Shown: positions 1 through 8,637 of the stretch, piece by piece
How the letters are laid out: each line of letters opens with the position of its first letter
How positions within the stretch are numbered: the stretch's first letter is position 1
Source: Stieleria magnilauensis
GTDB lineage: Bacteria; Planctomycetota; Planctomycetia; Pirellulales; Pirellulaceae
Length of the DNA: 64,000 bases
NCBI GenBank assembly: GCA_007753675.1
Contig: CP036432.1
Location: 6,174,394 to 6,238,393 of the forward strand
Reading direction: 5' to 3'
Made by a program: the position numbers and the translations under genes
The notes under the pieces: model-generated
What the model was told of the DNA's origin: nothing
The model's input: the letters and a program-made list of their open reading frames with translations, nothing else
Database searches by the model: none

Positions 1-1516
1 CCGTCGGGTGATCTTCCGGCAGCGGCGCGACGCGCAAGTAGACTTCGCCGAACTGTCCTGCACCGCCGGTTTGCTTTTTGTGGCGATAGTGGCCCTCGGC
101 GGGAAGCGTGATCGTTTCTTTGTAGGCGACCTTGGGCTCCGATGTTTCCAAGTCAATTCCGTACTGGTTGGACAACTTCTCGAGCGTGATCCTGAGATGC
201 AACTCTCCCAATCCGCGCAACACCGTCTGTTTGGTGGCGGCCACACGCTCCAGGACCAGACAGGGGTCTTCGTCCTGCAGCTTGTGCATCGCGGCGGAAA
301 ACTTGGCTTCGTCGGCGTGACTTTTCAGTTCCACCGCCAATCCGTACATCGGCTTGGGCAATTCCAGCGGCAGCAACAGTGGCGGGTCTTCGGGAGTCGC
401 CCCGTCATGCAGGACGCCGTCGAAATGGATCTCATCGATTTTTGAGATCGCACCGATTTCACCGGGTCCGATCGCCTCGGTTTCCTTGTGCTCTTTTCCT
501 TGCAACCGCATCACGTGGCTGATGCGAAGGGGTTTGCGGCCGTCATCGATGAACAGCTCCGATTTTTGACGGACGATGCCCTGGTGCACGCGGAAGATTC
601 CCAGCTTTCCGACGTGTTTGTCGGTGGCGACTTGGAAGACGTGGGCGATCGTGGGCTTGCTCGCGTCGAATTCCGTCTTCAGCGGTTGACCGCCTTGGAC
701 AAAGGGCCGCGGGTTTCCTTCCAAGGGACTTGGCAACAACGAGGCGGTGACGTGGAGCAGATGCTCGATCCCCGCACCGGTCTTGGCCGACGCGTACACG
801 ATCGGAACCAAATGACCTTCGCGAAGGGCGCATTCGAACGCATCGTGCAATCGGTTCGGGTCGAGTTGGTCGGCACCGGCGTCGAGATACGTCTCGGTCA
901 GCTGCTCGTCGACCTCGACCACCTGTTCGACGATCTGGGTGTGGGCCGCTTCGGCCGAACTGAACGCGGTCACATCGTGTGCATCGGTCTCGAACACTTC
1001 GACCACGCCCGACAAATCGGGTGTGGGCAGGTTGATCGGCAGGCAGACGTTCCCGAACACCGATCGAATCTGCTTCGTCAGTTTCTCCAGATCGGCCTCC
1101 TGGGCGTCGATCTTGTTGATCAGAATCATCCGCGGCAGGTTCCGGTCGGTCGCCACTTTCATCAGCCGCCGCGTTTCACTTTCGATCCCTTTGACCGCAT
1201 CGATCACGATGACCACCGTTTCGACGGCGGGGAAACAGGCGATGGCGTGGCCGATGAAATCCGACATGCCCGGCGTGTCGATCAAATTGACGCGGTGATG
1301 TTCATGATCAAAATGAACGATGCTCGGGGCGAGCGAATGCTGGTATCGATGCTCCTCTGCCGCGAAGTCGCTGACCGTATTGCCTTCTTCGACCGTGCCG
1401 AGTCGGCTGATTTCGCCGGCGGCGAACAAAAGTCGTTCACAAAGCGTGGTCTTGCCAGATCCAGTCTGACCACAAAAGCAAAGGTTTCGAATCAGTTCTG
1501 GCTTGGGGACGGCCAT
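1..1516 (-). CDS. Elongation factor G-like translational GTPase (partial, 3' end outside window)
   Basis: This is a ribosome-associated GTPase of the EF-G family; about 505 residues are visible and the gene runs off the left edge. The G domain shows a P-loop GQTGSGKT at residues 16-23, DTPG at 80-83 and NKID at 134-137. Domain II follows. Near the edge the motif KKQTGGAGQFGEV marks the start of domain IV. The P-loop differs from the GHIDAGKT of canonical EF-G, and the switch I stretch TVEEGNTVSDF resembles EF-G-like or EF-G2 paralogues, so this may not be the main elongation factor. The ATG at 1516 is preceded by AAGGAG seven bases upstream, a good ribosome binding site. The family assignment is firm; paralogue status is inferred. 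Confidence 0.93.
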   Translation of the reverse strand, partial: MAVPKPELIRNLCFCGQTGSGKTTLCERLLFAAGEISRLGTVEEGNTVSDFAAEEHRYQHSLAPSIVHFDHEHHRVNLIDTPGMSDFIGHAIACFPAVETVVIVIDAVKGIESETRRLMKVATDRNLPRMILINKIDAQEADLEKLTKQIRSVFGNVCLPINLPTPDLSGVVEVFETDAHDVTAFSSAEAAHTQIVEQVVEVDEQLTETYLDAGADQLDPNRLHDAFECALREGHLVPIVYASAKTGAGIEHLLHVTASLLPSPLEGNPRPFVQGGQPLKTEFDASKPTIAHVFQVATDKHVGKLGIFRVHQGIVRQKSELFIDDGRKPLRISHVMRLQGKEHKETEAIGPGEIGAISKIDEIHFDGVLHDGATPEDPPLLLPLELPKPMYGLAVELKSHADEAKFSAAMHKLQDEDPCLVLERVAATKQTVLRGLGELHLRITLEKLSNQYGIDLETSEPKVAYKETITLPAEGHYRHKKQTGGAGQFGEVYLRVAPLPEDHPT

Positions 1517-1830
1517 CGAAGAGCTCCTTATCAAGTAGGGCCGCACAGGTTTGAACGTGCGTGCCGGGGGTCGACAATCTATCGCAAGCAATGGGATCAC
1601 GCTGGCCCGTGACGATCAATTCGACACCCGAGACGAAGTGTCGCTGCAACGCTGTGCGTCATGTGCACCAACACCGTTTCCCGAGGCGCCTGAAGCGTGT
1701 GGATACGTCACGCCTTGTGCGATAACGCGCGCCCTTTGTCTTCAAAAGCAATGGGCAGAACGTTTTCCGCGGCGGTCAAACCGTCTCCCTCGGACGCAAC
1801 GGACCTGGTCACGGGGTTCCCCTGCACGCG

Positions 1831-2094
1831 GTGTGCCTCTTTGTCGCGCCAATTGATAGAATGATGTCGACTCAATCGAACGATCGAGGGTTTAAGCAGA
1901 CGTTGTATCGCGAGCAGGGCGTTGGCACCTATTTGATCGTCGATCCGATTGGAGAGACGGTCCAACGGATCCAACGGAGCGACCCCGCGTGCGTCTCCAT
2001 CGCGACTTCGCAGGCGCTCCAGTTGGCGGTCTGCGAAACGTGTGAAATCGAAGTCGAGCCAAGTCGCTTTTTTCCCAAACATCGGAAAGCGTGA
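1831..2094 (+). pseudogene. Uma2-family endonuclease remnant (C-terminal part)
   Basis: An open frame of 87 codons contains SNDRGFKQTLYREQGVGTY followed by LIVDP. This matches the C-terminal core of Uma2/PD-(D/E)XK-like proteins, where a Lys-x(3-4)-Tyr segment precedes YWIVDP. The usual N-terminal half with the first acidic residues is missing, and I could not find it in another frame upstream, so I read it as a decayed fragment of about 70 meaningful residues. Within the frame, Met codons at 1861 and 1864 could start a short product. The 1517-1830 stretch upstream shows no convincing gene and should hold the promoter of the EF-G-like gene on the other strand. Confidence 0.5.
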
Positions 2095-2106
2095 GGGCGA
2101 ATGCAT

Positions 2107-2129
2107 CGCAAGCTGGAAGCTTACGCCAC
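2107..2129 (+). repeat. Short dispersed repeat, family 4, copy 1
   Basis: A 23-base unit reading CGCAAGC, two to three variable bases, GAAGC, then TTACGCCAC. It occurs again at 56013-56035 and 60225-60247, each time on the plus strand a few tens of bases or less before a start codon. Here it ends 21 bases before the oxidoreductase ATG at 2151. Confidence 0.7.
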
Positions 2130-2150
2130 CTTTCTAACTAGAGAACCAAC

Positions 2151-3530
2151 ATGAAACCAAATCGCCTCAGTCGCCGCCGTGCGCTTGCCAGTTCACTTTC
2201 GTTTGCCGGTGCGGCGGTGCTGGCCGGTCGCGATCAACGCGCCCTCGGCTTCGCCGCGGCCAACGAGCGGCCTCGCGTCGGCGCCGTGGGGACCGGCAGT
2301 CGCTGGTGCATCAAAGCGACCGGGATCGACAGACCCTATGGGTCGGCGCCGGATTTCCGCAGGTACGGTGACTACGTCGCGATCTGTGATGCCGACGCGA
2401 ATCGGCTGGCGATGGCATCGGATCTCGTGAAAGATTGGACGGGAACGAAACCAAAGGCCTCGGCCGATTATCGATCGATTTTGGACGACGACCGCATCGA
2501 CATCGTTCACATTTCGACGCCTGAACACTGGCACGCCAAGGTCGCCATCGAAGCGATGTTGGCGGGCAAAGATGTGTACTGCGAAAAACCGATGACGCTG
2601 ACGATCGAAGAAGGCCGGTTGATGAGTGAGGTTTGCAAGACCACCGGACGGGTTGTGCAAATCGGCACGCAGCAACGCAGCAGTCGACAGTTCATCCAGG
2701 CGATCGCGCTGATCCGCGCCGGGCGTCTCGGCGAAGTCAAAAAGGCGACGTGCAGTATTGGTGGCGCACCGACAAGCCCGGCGTTGCCCGTGGTCGCGCC
2801 GCCGAAACACTTCGATTGGAATCTCTGGCAGGGTCCGGTGACGGAATCCGAGTTCCACTATCTGGCCGGCGACTATGGAGAAACCAAAAGCTGGTCACGC
2901 GGTCACTACGAATTCCGCTGGTGGTACGAATATTCCGGTGGCAAGCTGACCGACTGGGGCGCCCATCACGTGGACATCGCCACTTGGGGGCTGGGGTTGA
3001 CCGAAACCGGACCGATTTCCGTTCATCCGGTAAAGGTAAAACACCCGGTCGAATTCAAAGACGGCTACCCGGTCGATCACACGCGTTACAACACCGCGAC
3101 AGAGTTTCTGATCACGGCAACGTTTGCCGACGGCAAAGAGATCGAAATCCGCCACGACGGCGATAACGGAATTCTGTTCGAAGGGACCGAGGGTCGGTTG
3201 TTCGTCAATCGCGGACGGATCACCGGCAAACCTGTCGAAGATCTGAAAACCAATCCGTTGCCCGCCGGGGCACTCGAAGAAGCTTACAAGAACCGGCCGT
3301 TGACAGACCACTTCCGCAACTTCTTTGAAGCCGCACGCGACCAGACCGAACCGATCTCCGATGTCTTCAGCCACCACCGCGCCTTGTCGACGTGCCATTT
3401 GGCAGGCATCGCCGCACGACTTGACCGTACGGTCCACTGGGATCCGAAACAGGAACAGGTCGTGGGCGATCCATTGGCCCAGAGTTTGATCGCCCGCGAC
3501 CGACGCAAAGGATTTGAGATCGAAATGTGA
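2151..3530 (+). CDS. Gfo/Idh/MocA family oxidoreductase, exported
   Basis: A 459-residue NAD(P)-dependent oxidoreductase. The N-terminus (SRRRALASSLSFAGAAVLAG, residues 6-25) is a twin-arginine-like signal typical of planctomycete members. The Rossmann fold begins at RVGAVGTGSR, and the family motif CEKP lies in YCEKPMTLTIEEG near residue 145. The C-terminal half is the usual GFO/IDH/MocA substrate domain. Family members oxidise sugar or inositol hydroxyls; secreted planctomycete members are thought to make 3-keto sugars. It converges on a DUF1080 gene 58 bases downstream, so the two may act on the same glycosides. The exact substrate cannot be read from sequence. Confidence 0.93.
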   Translation: MKPNRLSRRRALASSLSFAGAAVLAGRDQRALGFAAANERPRVGAVGTGSRWCIKATGIDRPYGSAPDFRRYGDYVAICDADANRLAMASDLVKDWTGTKPKASADYRSILDDDRIDIVHISTPEHWHAKVAIEAMLAGKDVYCEKPMTLTIEEGRLMSEVCKTTGRVVQIGTQQRSSRQFIQAIALIRAGRLGEVKKATCSIGGAPTSPALPVVAPPKHFDWNLWQGPVTESEFHYLAGDYGETKSWSRGHYEFRWWYEYSGGKLTDWGAHHVDIATWGLGLTETGPISVHPVKVKHPVEFKDGYPVDHTRYNTATEFLITATFADGKEIEIRHDGDNGILFEGTEGRLFVNRGRITGKPVEDLKTNPLPAGALEEAYKNRPLTDHFRNFFEAARDQTEPISDVFSHHRALSTCHLAGIAARLDRTVHWDPKQEQVVGDPLAQSLIARDRRKGFEIEM

Positions 3531-3588
3531 TCTGGTGGGCAGACCGACCGCGGTTTCAGGTCCGATCTTTCAGACTGGCGGCCAACGT

Positions 3589-4557
3589 TTATTTTTTCAC
3601 CACCCAGATGTTGCGATAGTAGACCGGGTTGCCGTGGCCTTGCAGATACAAGGCATCCGGCTCGGGGCCTTCCTGGTGACGACCGGGCGTGTGCTTGGGC
3701 AGTTCCAGGTCGTCGTGAATGACCACCCCGTTGTGTTTGACGGTGACCCGGGCGTTGGCGATCTTCTTTCCCGCGTCATCATAGCGCGCTGCGGTGAAAT
3801 CGATGTCATAAGTTTGCCACTGCAGCGGCGGCAGGCACATGTTGACCCTGGGCTCGGCGATCTGGTAGATCCCGCCGCACTCGTTACTCTTGCCTGCGAG
3901 CGCGAACGAATCGAGGACCTGGATTTCGTACCGGCTTTGCACATAGACGCCGCTGTTGCCCCGTCCTTGGCCTCGCCCACTGGGCTTGAACGGCGTGCGA
4001 AATTCCAGGTGCAACGTGTGGTCCGCGAACTTCTCTTTGCTGAACGTGTCGGCCAGCAACAATCCATCGTCGACTTGGGCGCCTTCGAACGCGTCACCGT
4101 TGCTGCCGTCAAACAACACCAAAGCGCCCTTGGGCGGCTTGGCGCCGAGCGTCGGACTCTTGCGGACGATGCGTTCCAGCGTCGCGACCTGCTTTCCATC
4201 GGCATTGATGACACGCAATTCGCCGCCGGAAACGGAGATCGTAAAATCCTCATGCTGGAACGTGGCATCGTCGCCTTCGAGCGTTCCATCGGTTTCAAAG
4301 AAGATGTCTTTGTGGCTCTGGTTGTTGCCGGGCAGTCCACCCTTGTAGGCGACCATGTGAAACTGGTCATTGCCCAGCGCGATGATTTGCGCGGCGTACG
4401 TGTCGCCTTTGTCACCGGCTTGCCCTTCGTATTCGCCCTGCAATTTGTACGATTGGGGTGTCGCGTCGGGGTCGGTGTAAACGTCTTGGCCGTCCTCTTT
4501 CGCGATCGATGCGGTCGCGATCGCCATCACGATCAAAAGGCTGAGTGCTGATTTCAT
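3589..4557 (-). CDS. DUF1080 (3-keto-disaccharide hydrolase) family protein, secreted
   Basis: A 322-residue protein with a cleavable signal peptide (residues 1-19, ending SIAK). The first ~125 residues form an extra beta-rich region. The DUF1080 domain (PF06439, concanavalin-like fold) covers about 130-322, with the motifs GALVLFDGS, GNSGVYVQSRYEIQVLDS and a C-terminal YYRNIWVVKK. Proteins of this family have been shown to cleave 3-keto-glycosides produced by Gfo/Idh/MocA enzymes, which fits the neighbour at 2151-3530. The start ATG at 4557 is divergent from hypF, with about 150 bases between them for promoters. Function on a given substrate is inference. Confidence 0.9.
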   Translation of the reverse strand: MKSALSLLIVMAIATASIAKEDGQDVYTDPDATPQSYKLQGEYEGQAGDKGDTYAAQIIALGNDQFHMVAYKGGLPGNNQSHKDIFFETDGTLEGDDATFQHEDFTISVSGGELRVINADGKQVATLERIVRKSPTLGAKPPKGALVLFDGSNGDAFEGAQVDDGLLLADTFSKEKFADHTLHLEFRTPFKPSGRGQGRGNSGVYVQSRYEIQVLDSFALAGKSNECGGIYQIAEPRVNMCLPPLQWQTYDIDFTAARYDDAGKKIANARVTVKHNGVVIHDDLELPKHTPGRHQEGPEPDALYLQGHGNPVYYRNIWVVKK

Positions 4558-4709
4558 GGTATCCTCGAAAAACGAAAAGGTTTGGTGTCAGGGGAGAACC
4601 TGAGAGTTTATCGTGCCGATCCCGGTCCGTGTGTTTTTAACGACCGCGGATAGGGCGACATTCCCACGGATGCCGCCGTTTGAAACATGTGAGTCCTCGA
4701 CGAAACACT

Positions 4710-7106
4710 GTGAACCAACACCTCAAACGAATCCGCATTCGCCTGACCGGGCGCATCCAAGGGGTCGGATTCCGACCGTTCGTGTGGAATCGCGCAAACG
4801 ACGCGGGGCTGACCGGCTGGGTCCAAAATGATTCCCGGGGCGTCACGATCGAGGCCCAAGGGGAGCGACACAACCTGGATACGTTTTTGCGTGGGTTCCA
4901 ACAGGGGCTGCCGCCCCTGGCGACCATCGATTCGCTCGAGACCGCCGACTTGCCGGCGATCGAGGAATCCCATTTCACGATCCGCGACAGCGCCACATCG
5001 CCACACGCCAGCACCGCGGTGATGGCCGACATCTCGGTCTGTGTGGATTGTCTGGGGGAGATGCAAGACGCGCACAATCGCCGCTATCGCTACCCGTTTA
5101 TCAACTGCACCAATTGCGGCCCACGTTTCACGATCGTCGAAGCCATTCCCTATGACCGTGCGTTGACAACGATGAAGTCGTTCGAGATGTGTGATCGGTG
5201 TCGCGAGGAATACAACGATCCGTCGGACCGACGTTTTCACGCCCAACCCAACGCCTGCCCGGAGTGCGGACCGCAGATCTGGTTTGTTGCCTCGGACGAA
5301 TTAACACGCGATGCCCCAATCCGCGCATCAAAGCATGACGATCCATCACGGGTGATCGAATCGTTCACAGCATGCATCCTTGACGGAGGCATCGTCGCCG
5401 TCAAAGGCATCGGGGGCTTTCACTTGGCCTGTGATGCGACCAATGTCGATGCGATCAGAAAACTTCGCCAGCGAAAAGGGCGAATCGACAAACCCTTTGC
5501 GATCATGGTCACCGACAGCGAGCACGCCGAACGGTTCGCGGAAGTCAGCCGCGGCGAACGACGTTTGCTGGAAAGCAAGGAACGCCCGATTGTGCTGTTG
5601 CAGAAACGAAAGCTCAACGCCGATGACGCCGGGTACGATTCCGCCGGGTACTCTGGCATGCTCGACGCGGTTGCCCCGGGAAACCACTGCGTCGGCGTGA
5701 TGCTGCCCTATTCTCCGTTGCACCATCTGTTGATCGAAGCGGTCTGTCCATTGTTGATGACCTCGGGCAACCTCTCGGACGAACCGATCGCTCGAACGAA
5801 TGACGAAGCCGTTCGGCGTCTCGGTCCCCTGGTCGACGGGTTCCTCTTTCACGACCGAGACATCCATGTCGTTTGTGATGACTCCGTTGTCAGCCCACTC
5901 GGCGCGTCCGCGCTGCCGATCCGGCGCTCGCGTGGTTTCGCCCCGATACCGATCAGGCTAAGCCAGAACCGTCCGAGCGTGGTGGCGGTCGGCGGCGAGA
6001 TGAAAGCCACGTTCTGCATCACCCAGGGACAGAACGCCTACATCAGCCAACACATCGGCGATGTCGGCAATCTGGAGACGCTCGGTGCCCTGCAGCGGAA
6101 CGTCGATCACTACTTGCAACTGTTCCGCATCGACGCGGATGCCGTCGCCGCCGATCTGCATCCCTCGTCTCTCTCTGGACAGTTTGCCGAAAACCTTGCC
6201 AAAACACTGCGGGTGCCGTTGGTTCGCGTGCAGCACCACGTTGCCCACGCGGTGTCCTTGATCGCTGAACATCAGCTCGACGCCGATCAACCCATTCTCG
6301 CGTGCTGTTTCGACGGCACCGGATATGGAACCGACGGGGCGATCTGGGGCGGAGAATTTTTGACCGTCAACTGCAAGGGCTTCGAACGGTTTGCCCACTT
6401 GCAATACTTCCCACTCCCTGGCGGCGACGCCAGCATCAGGCGGCCGTATCGCACGGCACTGGCCTTGCTGAGTGCCCATGGATTGCCGTGGGACGAACGG
6501 CTGCCTTGCGTTTCATTTTGTCCGACCGGCGTGCGGCGCCTATTGGAGCAACAACTCCTATCGAACCTCAACTGTTTTCCGACCAGCAGCGCCGGTCGGC
6601 TCTTTGATGCGGTGGCTTCGCTGATTGGCATTCGGCACGAAGTCAGCTTTGAAGCCCAGGCGGCGATCGAGCTGGAATCACTGGCATCCGAGGTGATCGA
6701 CCAGGTGGATTCCGGGGCGTATCGTTTTCAGATCGCCGAAGCATCGGACCACACCGCGATGCAAATCAGATCCCACGACTTGGTCGAATCGATTTGCCGA
6801 GACGTCATCGCCGGAGTGGACCGACGCCGGATTGCCGCACAATTCCATCACGCCGTCGCGGCGATGATCAGCAACGTCTGCCAATCAGGACGTGGGCGAA
6901 CCGGCATCGACGTCGTCGGTTTGACCGGCGGTGTTTTTCAAAACGTCTTGCTCACCACGTTGCTGACCAAGCGGCTGGAAGCATCCGGATTCTACGTGCT
7001 GGTTCACCAACAGATTCCTCCCAACGACGGCGGACTTTCGCTCGGCCAAGCGGTCGTCGCCGGGTACCGCCTGGACGACGCCCCGAATCGCGTCCTTCTG
7101 ACCTAG
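4710..7106 (+). CDS. hypF: Carbamoyltransferase HypF (NiFe hydrogenase maturation)
   Basis: HypF uses carbamoyl phosphate and ATP to place a carbamoyl group on the C-terminal cysteine of HypE, the first step to the cyanide ligands of NiFe hydrogenase. All domains are present: acylphosphatase (GRIQGVGFRPFVW near residue 15), two zinc fingers of CxxC-x18-CxxC type (from CVDC near 112 to CPEC near 187), a YrdC-like domain (about 200-390) and a Kae1-like domain with HHVAHAVS. I prefer the GTG at 4710 because the acylphosphatase domain starts directly after it. TTG 4680 and GTG 4689 are in-frame alternatives. No start has a strong ribosome binding site. It heads the hypFCDE set. Confidence 0.95.
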   Translation: MNQHLKRIRIRLTGRIQGVGFRPFVWNRANDAGLTGWVQNDSRGVTIEAQGERHNLDTFLRGFQQGLPPLATIDSLETADLPAIEESHFTIRDSATSPHASTAVMADISVCVDCLGEMQDAHNRRYRYPFINCTNCGPRFTIVEAIPYDRALTTMKSFEMCDRCREEYNDPSDRRFHAQPNACPECGPQIWFVASDELTRDAPIRASKHDDPSRVIESFTACILDGGIVAVKGIGGFHLACDATNVDAIRKLRQRKGRIDKPFAIMVTDSEHAERFAEVSRGERRLLESKERPIVLLQKRKLNADDAGYDSAGYSGMLDAVAPGNHCVGVMLPYSPLHHLLIEAVCPLLMTSGNLSDEPIARTNDEAVRRLGPLVDGFLFHDRDIHVVCDDSVVSPLGASALPIRRSRGFAPIPIRLSQNRPSVVAVGGEMKATFCITQGQNAYISQHIGDVGNLETLGALQRNVDHYLQLFRIDADAVAADLHPSSLSGQFAENLAKTLRVPLVRVQHHVAHAVSLIAEHQLDADQPILACCFDGTGYGTDGAIWGGEFLTVNCKGFERFAHLQYFPLPGGDASIRRPYRTALALLSAHGLPWDERLPCVSFCPTGVRRLLEQQLLSNLNCFPTSSAGRLFDAVASLIGIRHEVSFEAQAAIELESLASEVIDQVDSGAYRFQIAEASDHTAMQIRSHDLVESICRDVIAGVDRRRIAAQFHHAVAAMISNVCQSGRGRTGIDVVGLTGGVFQNVLLTTLLTKRLEASGFYVLVHQQIPPNDGGLSLGQAVVAGYRLDDAPNRVLLT

Positions 7107-7109
7107 CCA

Positions 7110-7155
7110 CGCTCGCCAGAGCGTGAAAAAGACAGTGCCCCCACGCTCTGGCGAC
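7110..7155. repeat. Inverted repeat, family 6, copy 1 (possible terminator after hypF)
   Basis: Arms TCGCCAGAGCGTG (7113-7125) and CACGCTCTGGCGA (7142-7154) can form a 13-bp stem with a 16-base loop just after the hypF stop. The same unit with GCGACGGCAGC follows at 35798-35845. It could end transcription or be a REP-like unit; there is no T-run. Confidence 0.6.
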
Positions 7156-7279
7156 GGCAGCGACGTGAAACCGTACGCCGCTGAACGGGAAAACCGTTAT
7201 GCTGGACGTTCAACAAAAACCCTATCCCGCCTGAAGCATTGGCGTCTACGCAAACTTCCCTCAACGACGGTGTGAATTC

Positions 7280-7513
7280 ATGTGTCTGGCTGTGCCCGGG
7301 AAAGTGGAATCGATCTTCGACGAAAATCAGATCCGAATGGGCAAAATTAATTTCGGCGGTGTCGTCAAAGAGGTCTGCTTGGCGTTTCTGCCCGACATCG
7401 AAGTGGGAGACTACGCGATCGTTCACGCCGGGTTTGCGATCAGCCAGATTGACGAAGCCTCGGCGGAGGAGACGCTGCGAACGTTTGATGCCATGGAGCA
7501 TCTTGATTCATGA
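7280..7513 (+). CDS. hypC: Hydrogenase assembly chaperone HypC
   Basis: A 77-residue HypC/HybG/HupF-family protein starting MCLAVPGKV; the N-terminal Met-Cys is the family hallmark, and Cys2 binds the iron centre carried with HypD. HypC shuttles the Fe(CN)2CO unit between the HypCD complex and the hydrogenase large subunit. It lies 173 bases after hypF, the gap being largely a palindrome, and its stop overlaps the hypD ATG by four bases (7510-7513), showing translational coupling. Length and sequence are normal for the family. Confidence 0.97.
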   Translation: MCLAVPGKVESIFDENQIRMGKINFGGVVKEVCLAFLPDIEVGDYAIVHAGFAISQIDEASAEETLRTFDAMEHLDS

Positions 7514-8637
7514 AACACTTGACCGAATACCGTGATGGCGAAACCGCGAAACGACTCGCCGGCGAAATCGCGCGTCGGGTGACTCGGCCCTGGGCGATCA
7601 TGGAGGTTTGCGGCGGACAGACCCATTCGATTATTCGCAACGGGATCGACCAGATCCTTCCGAACGAAATCGAAATGATTCACGGTCCCGGCTGTCCCGT
7701 CTGTGTGACACCGCTGGACGTGATCGACAAAGCCTTGGCAATCGCGTCCCACCCCGACGTCATCTTTTGTTCCTTCGGCGATATGTTGCGGGTTCCTGGA
7801 TCGCAGGGCGACTTGTTTCAGGTCAAAGCGGATGGCGGTGACGTGCGCGTCGTCTATTCCCCGCTGGATGCCGTCAAGATTGCTCGCGAGAACCCCGATC
7901 GTGAAGTGGTGTTTCTCGCGATCGGCTTCGAAACGACGGCGCCCGCCAATGCCATGGCCGTCAAGCTTGCCCACGATCAACGCGTCGAAAACTTTTCCGC
8001 GCTTGTCTCGCACGTGTTGGTGCCACCGGCGATCGAAGCGATCATGAACTCACCGGGAAACCGCGTCAACGCGTTTCTCGCCGCCGGCCACGTTTGCTCG
8101 GTGACCGGGTTTTCTCACTATCATCCCCTCTGCGATCGTTACAAGGTTCCGATCGTGATCACCGGCTTCGAACCGCTGGACTTGCTCGAAGGCATCCGCC
8201 GCTGCGTCGTCCAGCTGGAATCGGGGTCCGCCCATGTCGAAAACGCGTATCCCCGTGTCGTGTCCGAGCAAGGCAATGAAGCGGCCCGAGCGATACTGGA
8301 CGATGTGTTCGAAACGACGGATCGAAACTGGCGCGGGATCGGCTCGATCCCGCAGAGCGGTTGGCGTCTGCGTGAAACGTATCGAAACTTTGATGCGGAA
8401 TCCAAGTTCGACGTTTCGACCATCCGCACGCAAGAGTCACCGTTGTGCCGTGCCGGTGACGTGCTCAAGGGGGCGATCAAACCGAATCAGTGCGCCGCCT
8501 TTGGAACCCAATGCACCCCACGAAGCCCGCTCGGCGCGACGATGGTTTCCGCCGAAGGCGCCTGCGCGGCCTACTACAACTACGGCCGTTTGGTGCCATT
8601 GGAAGCCCCCAACAAGAATGTGGCCGAGCAAGCTTGA
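7510..8637 (+). CDS. hypD: Hydrogenase formation protein HypD
   Basis: A 375-residue iron-sulfur scaffold protein on which the Fe(CN)2CO group is built together with HypC and HypE. Visible family motifs are CGGQTHSI (near residue 35), [10 protein letters not shown] (near 60), GFETTAPA, and a cysteine-rich C-terminus ([33 protein letters not shown]) that holds the 4Fe-4S cluster. It overlaps hypC by four bases at its start and hypE by one base at its stop, so the three form one transcription unit. Confidence 0.97.
   Translation: MKHLTEYRDGETAKRLAGEIARRVTRPWAIMEVCGGQTHSIIRNGIDQILPNEIEMIHGPGCPVCVTPLDVIDKALAIASHPDVIFCSFGDMLRVPGSQGDLFQVKADGGDVRVVYSPLDAVKIARENPDREVVFLAIGFETTAPANAMAVKLAHDQRVENFSALVSHVLVPPAIEAIMNSPGNRVNAFLAAGHVCSVTGFSHYHPLCDRYKVPIVITGFEPLDLLEGIRRCVVQLESGSAHVENAYPRVVSEQGNEAARAILDDVFETTDRNWRGIGSIPQSGWRLRETYRNFDAESKFDVSTIRTQESPLCRAGDVLKGAIKPNQCAAFGTQCTPRSPLGATMVSAEGACAAYYNYGRLVPLEAPNKNVAEQA

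Noticed and set aside
488..1612. Long plus-strand open frame of 374 codons
   Set aside because: It is antisense to the EF-G-like GTPase, whose P-loop, DTPG and NKID motifs are clear on the minus strand.
1551..1856. Possible N-terminal half of the Uma2 nuclease upstream of the remnant
   Set aside because: No frame showed the expected acidic motifs, so the remnant could not be extended.
3514..4551. Plus-strand open frame of 345 codons
   Set aside because: It lies antisense to the DUF1080 gene and has no recognisable motif.
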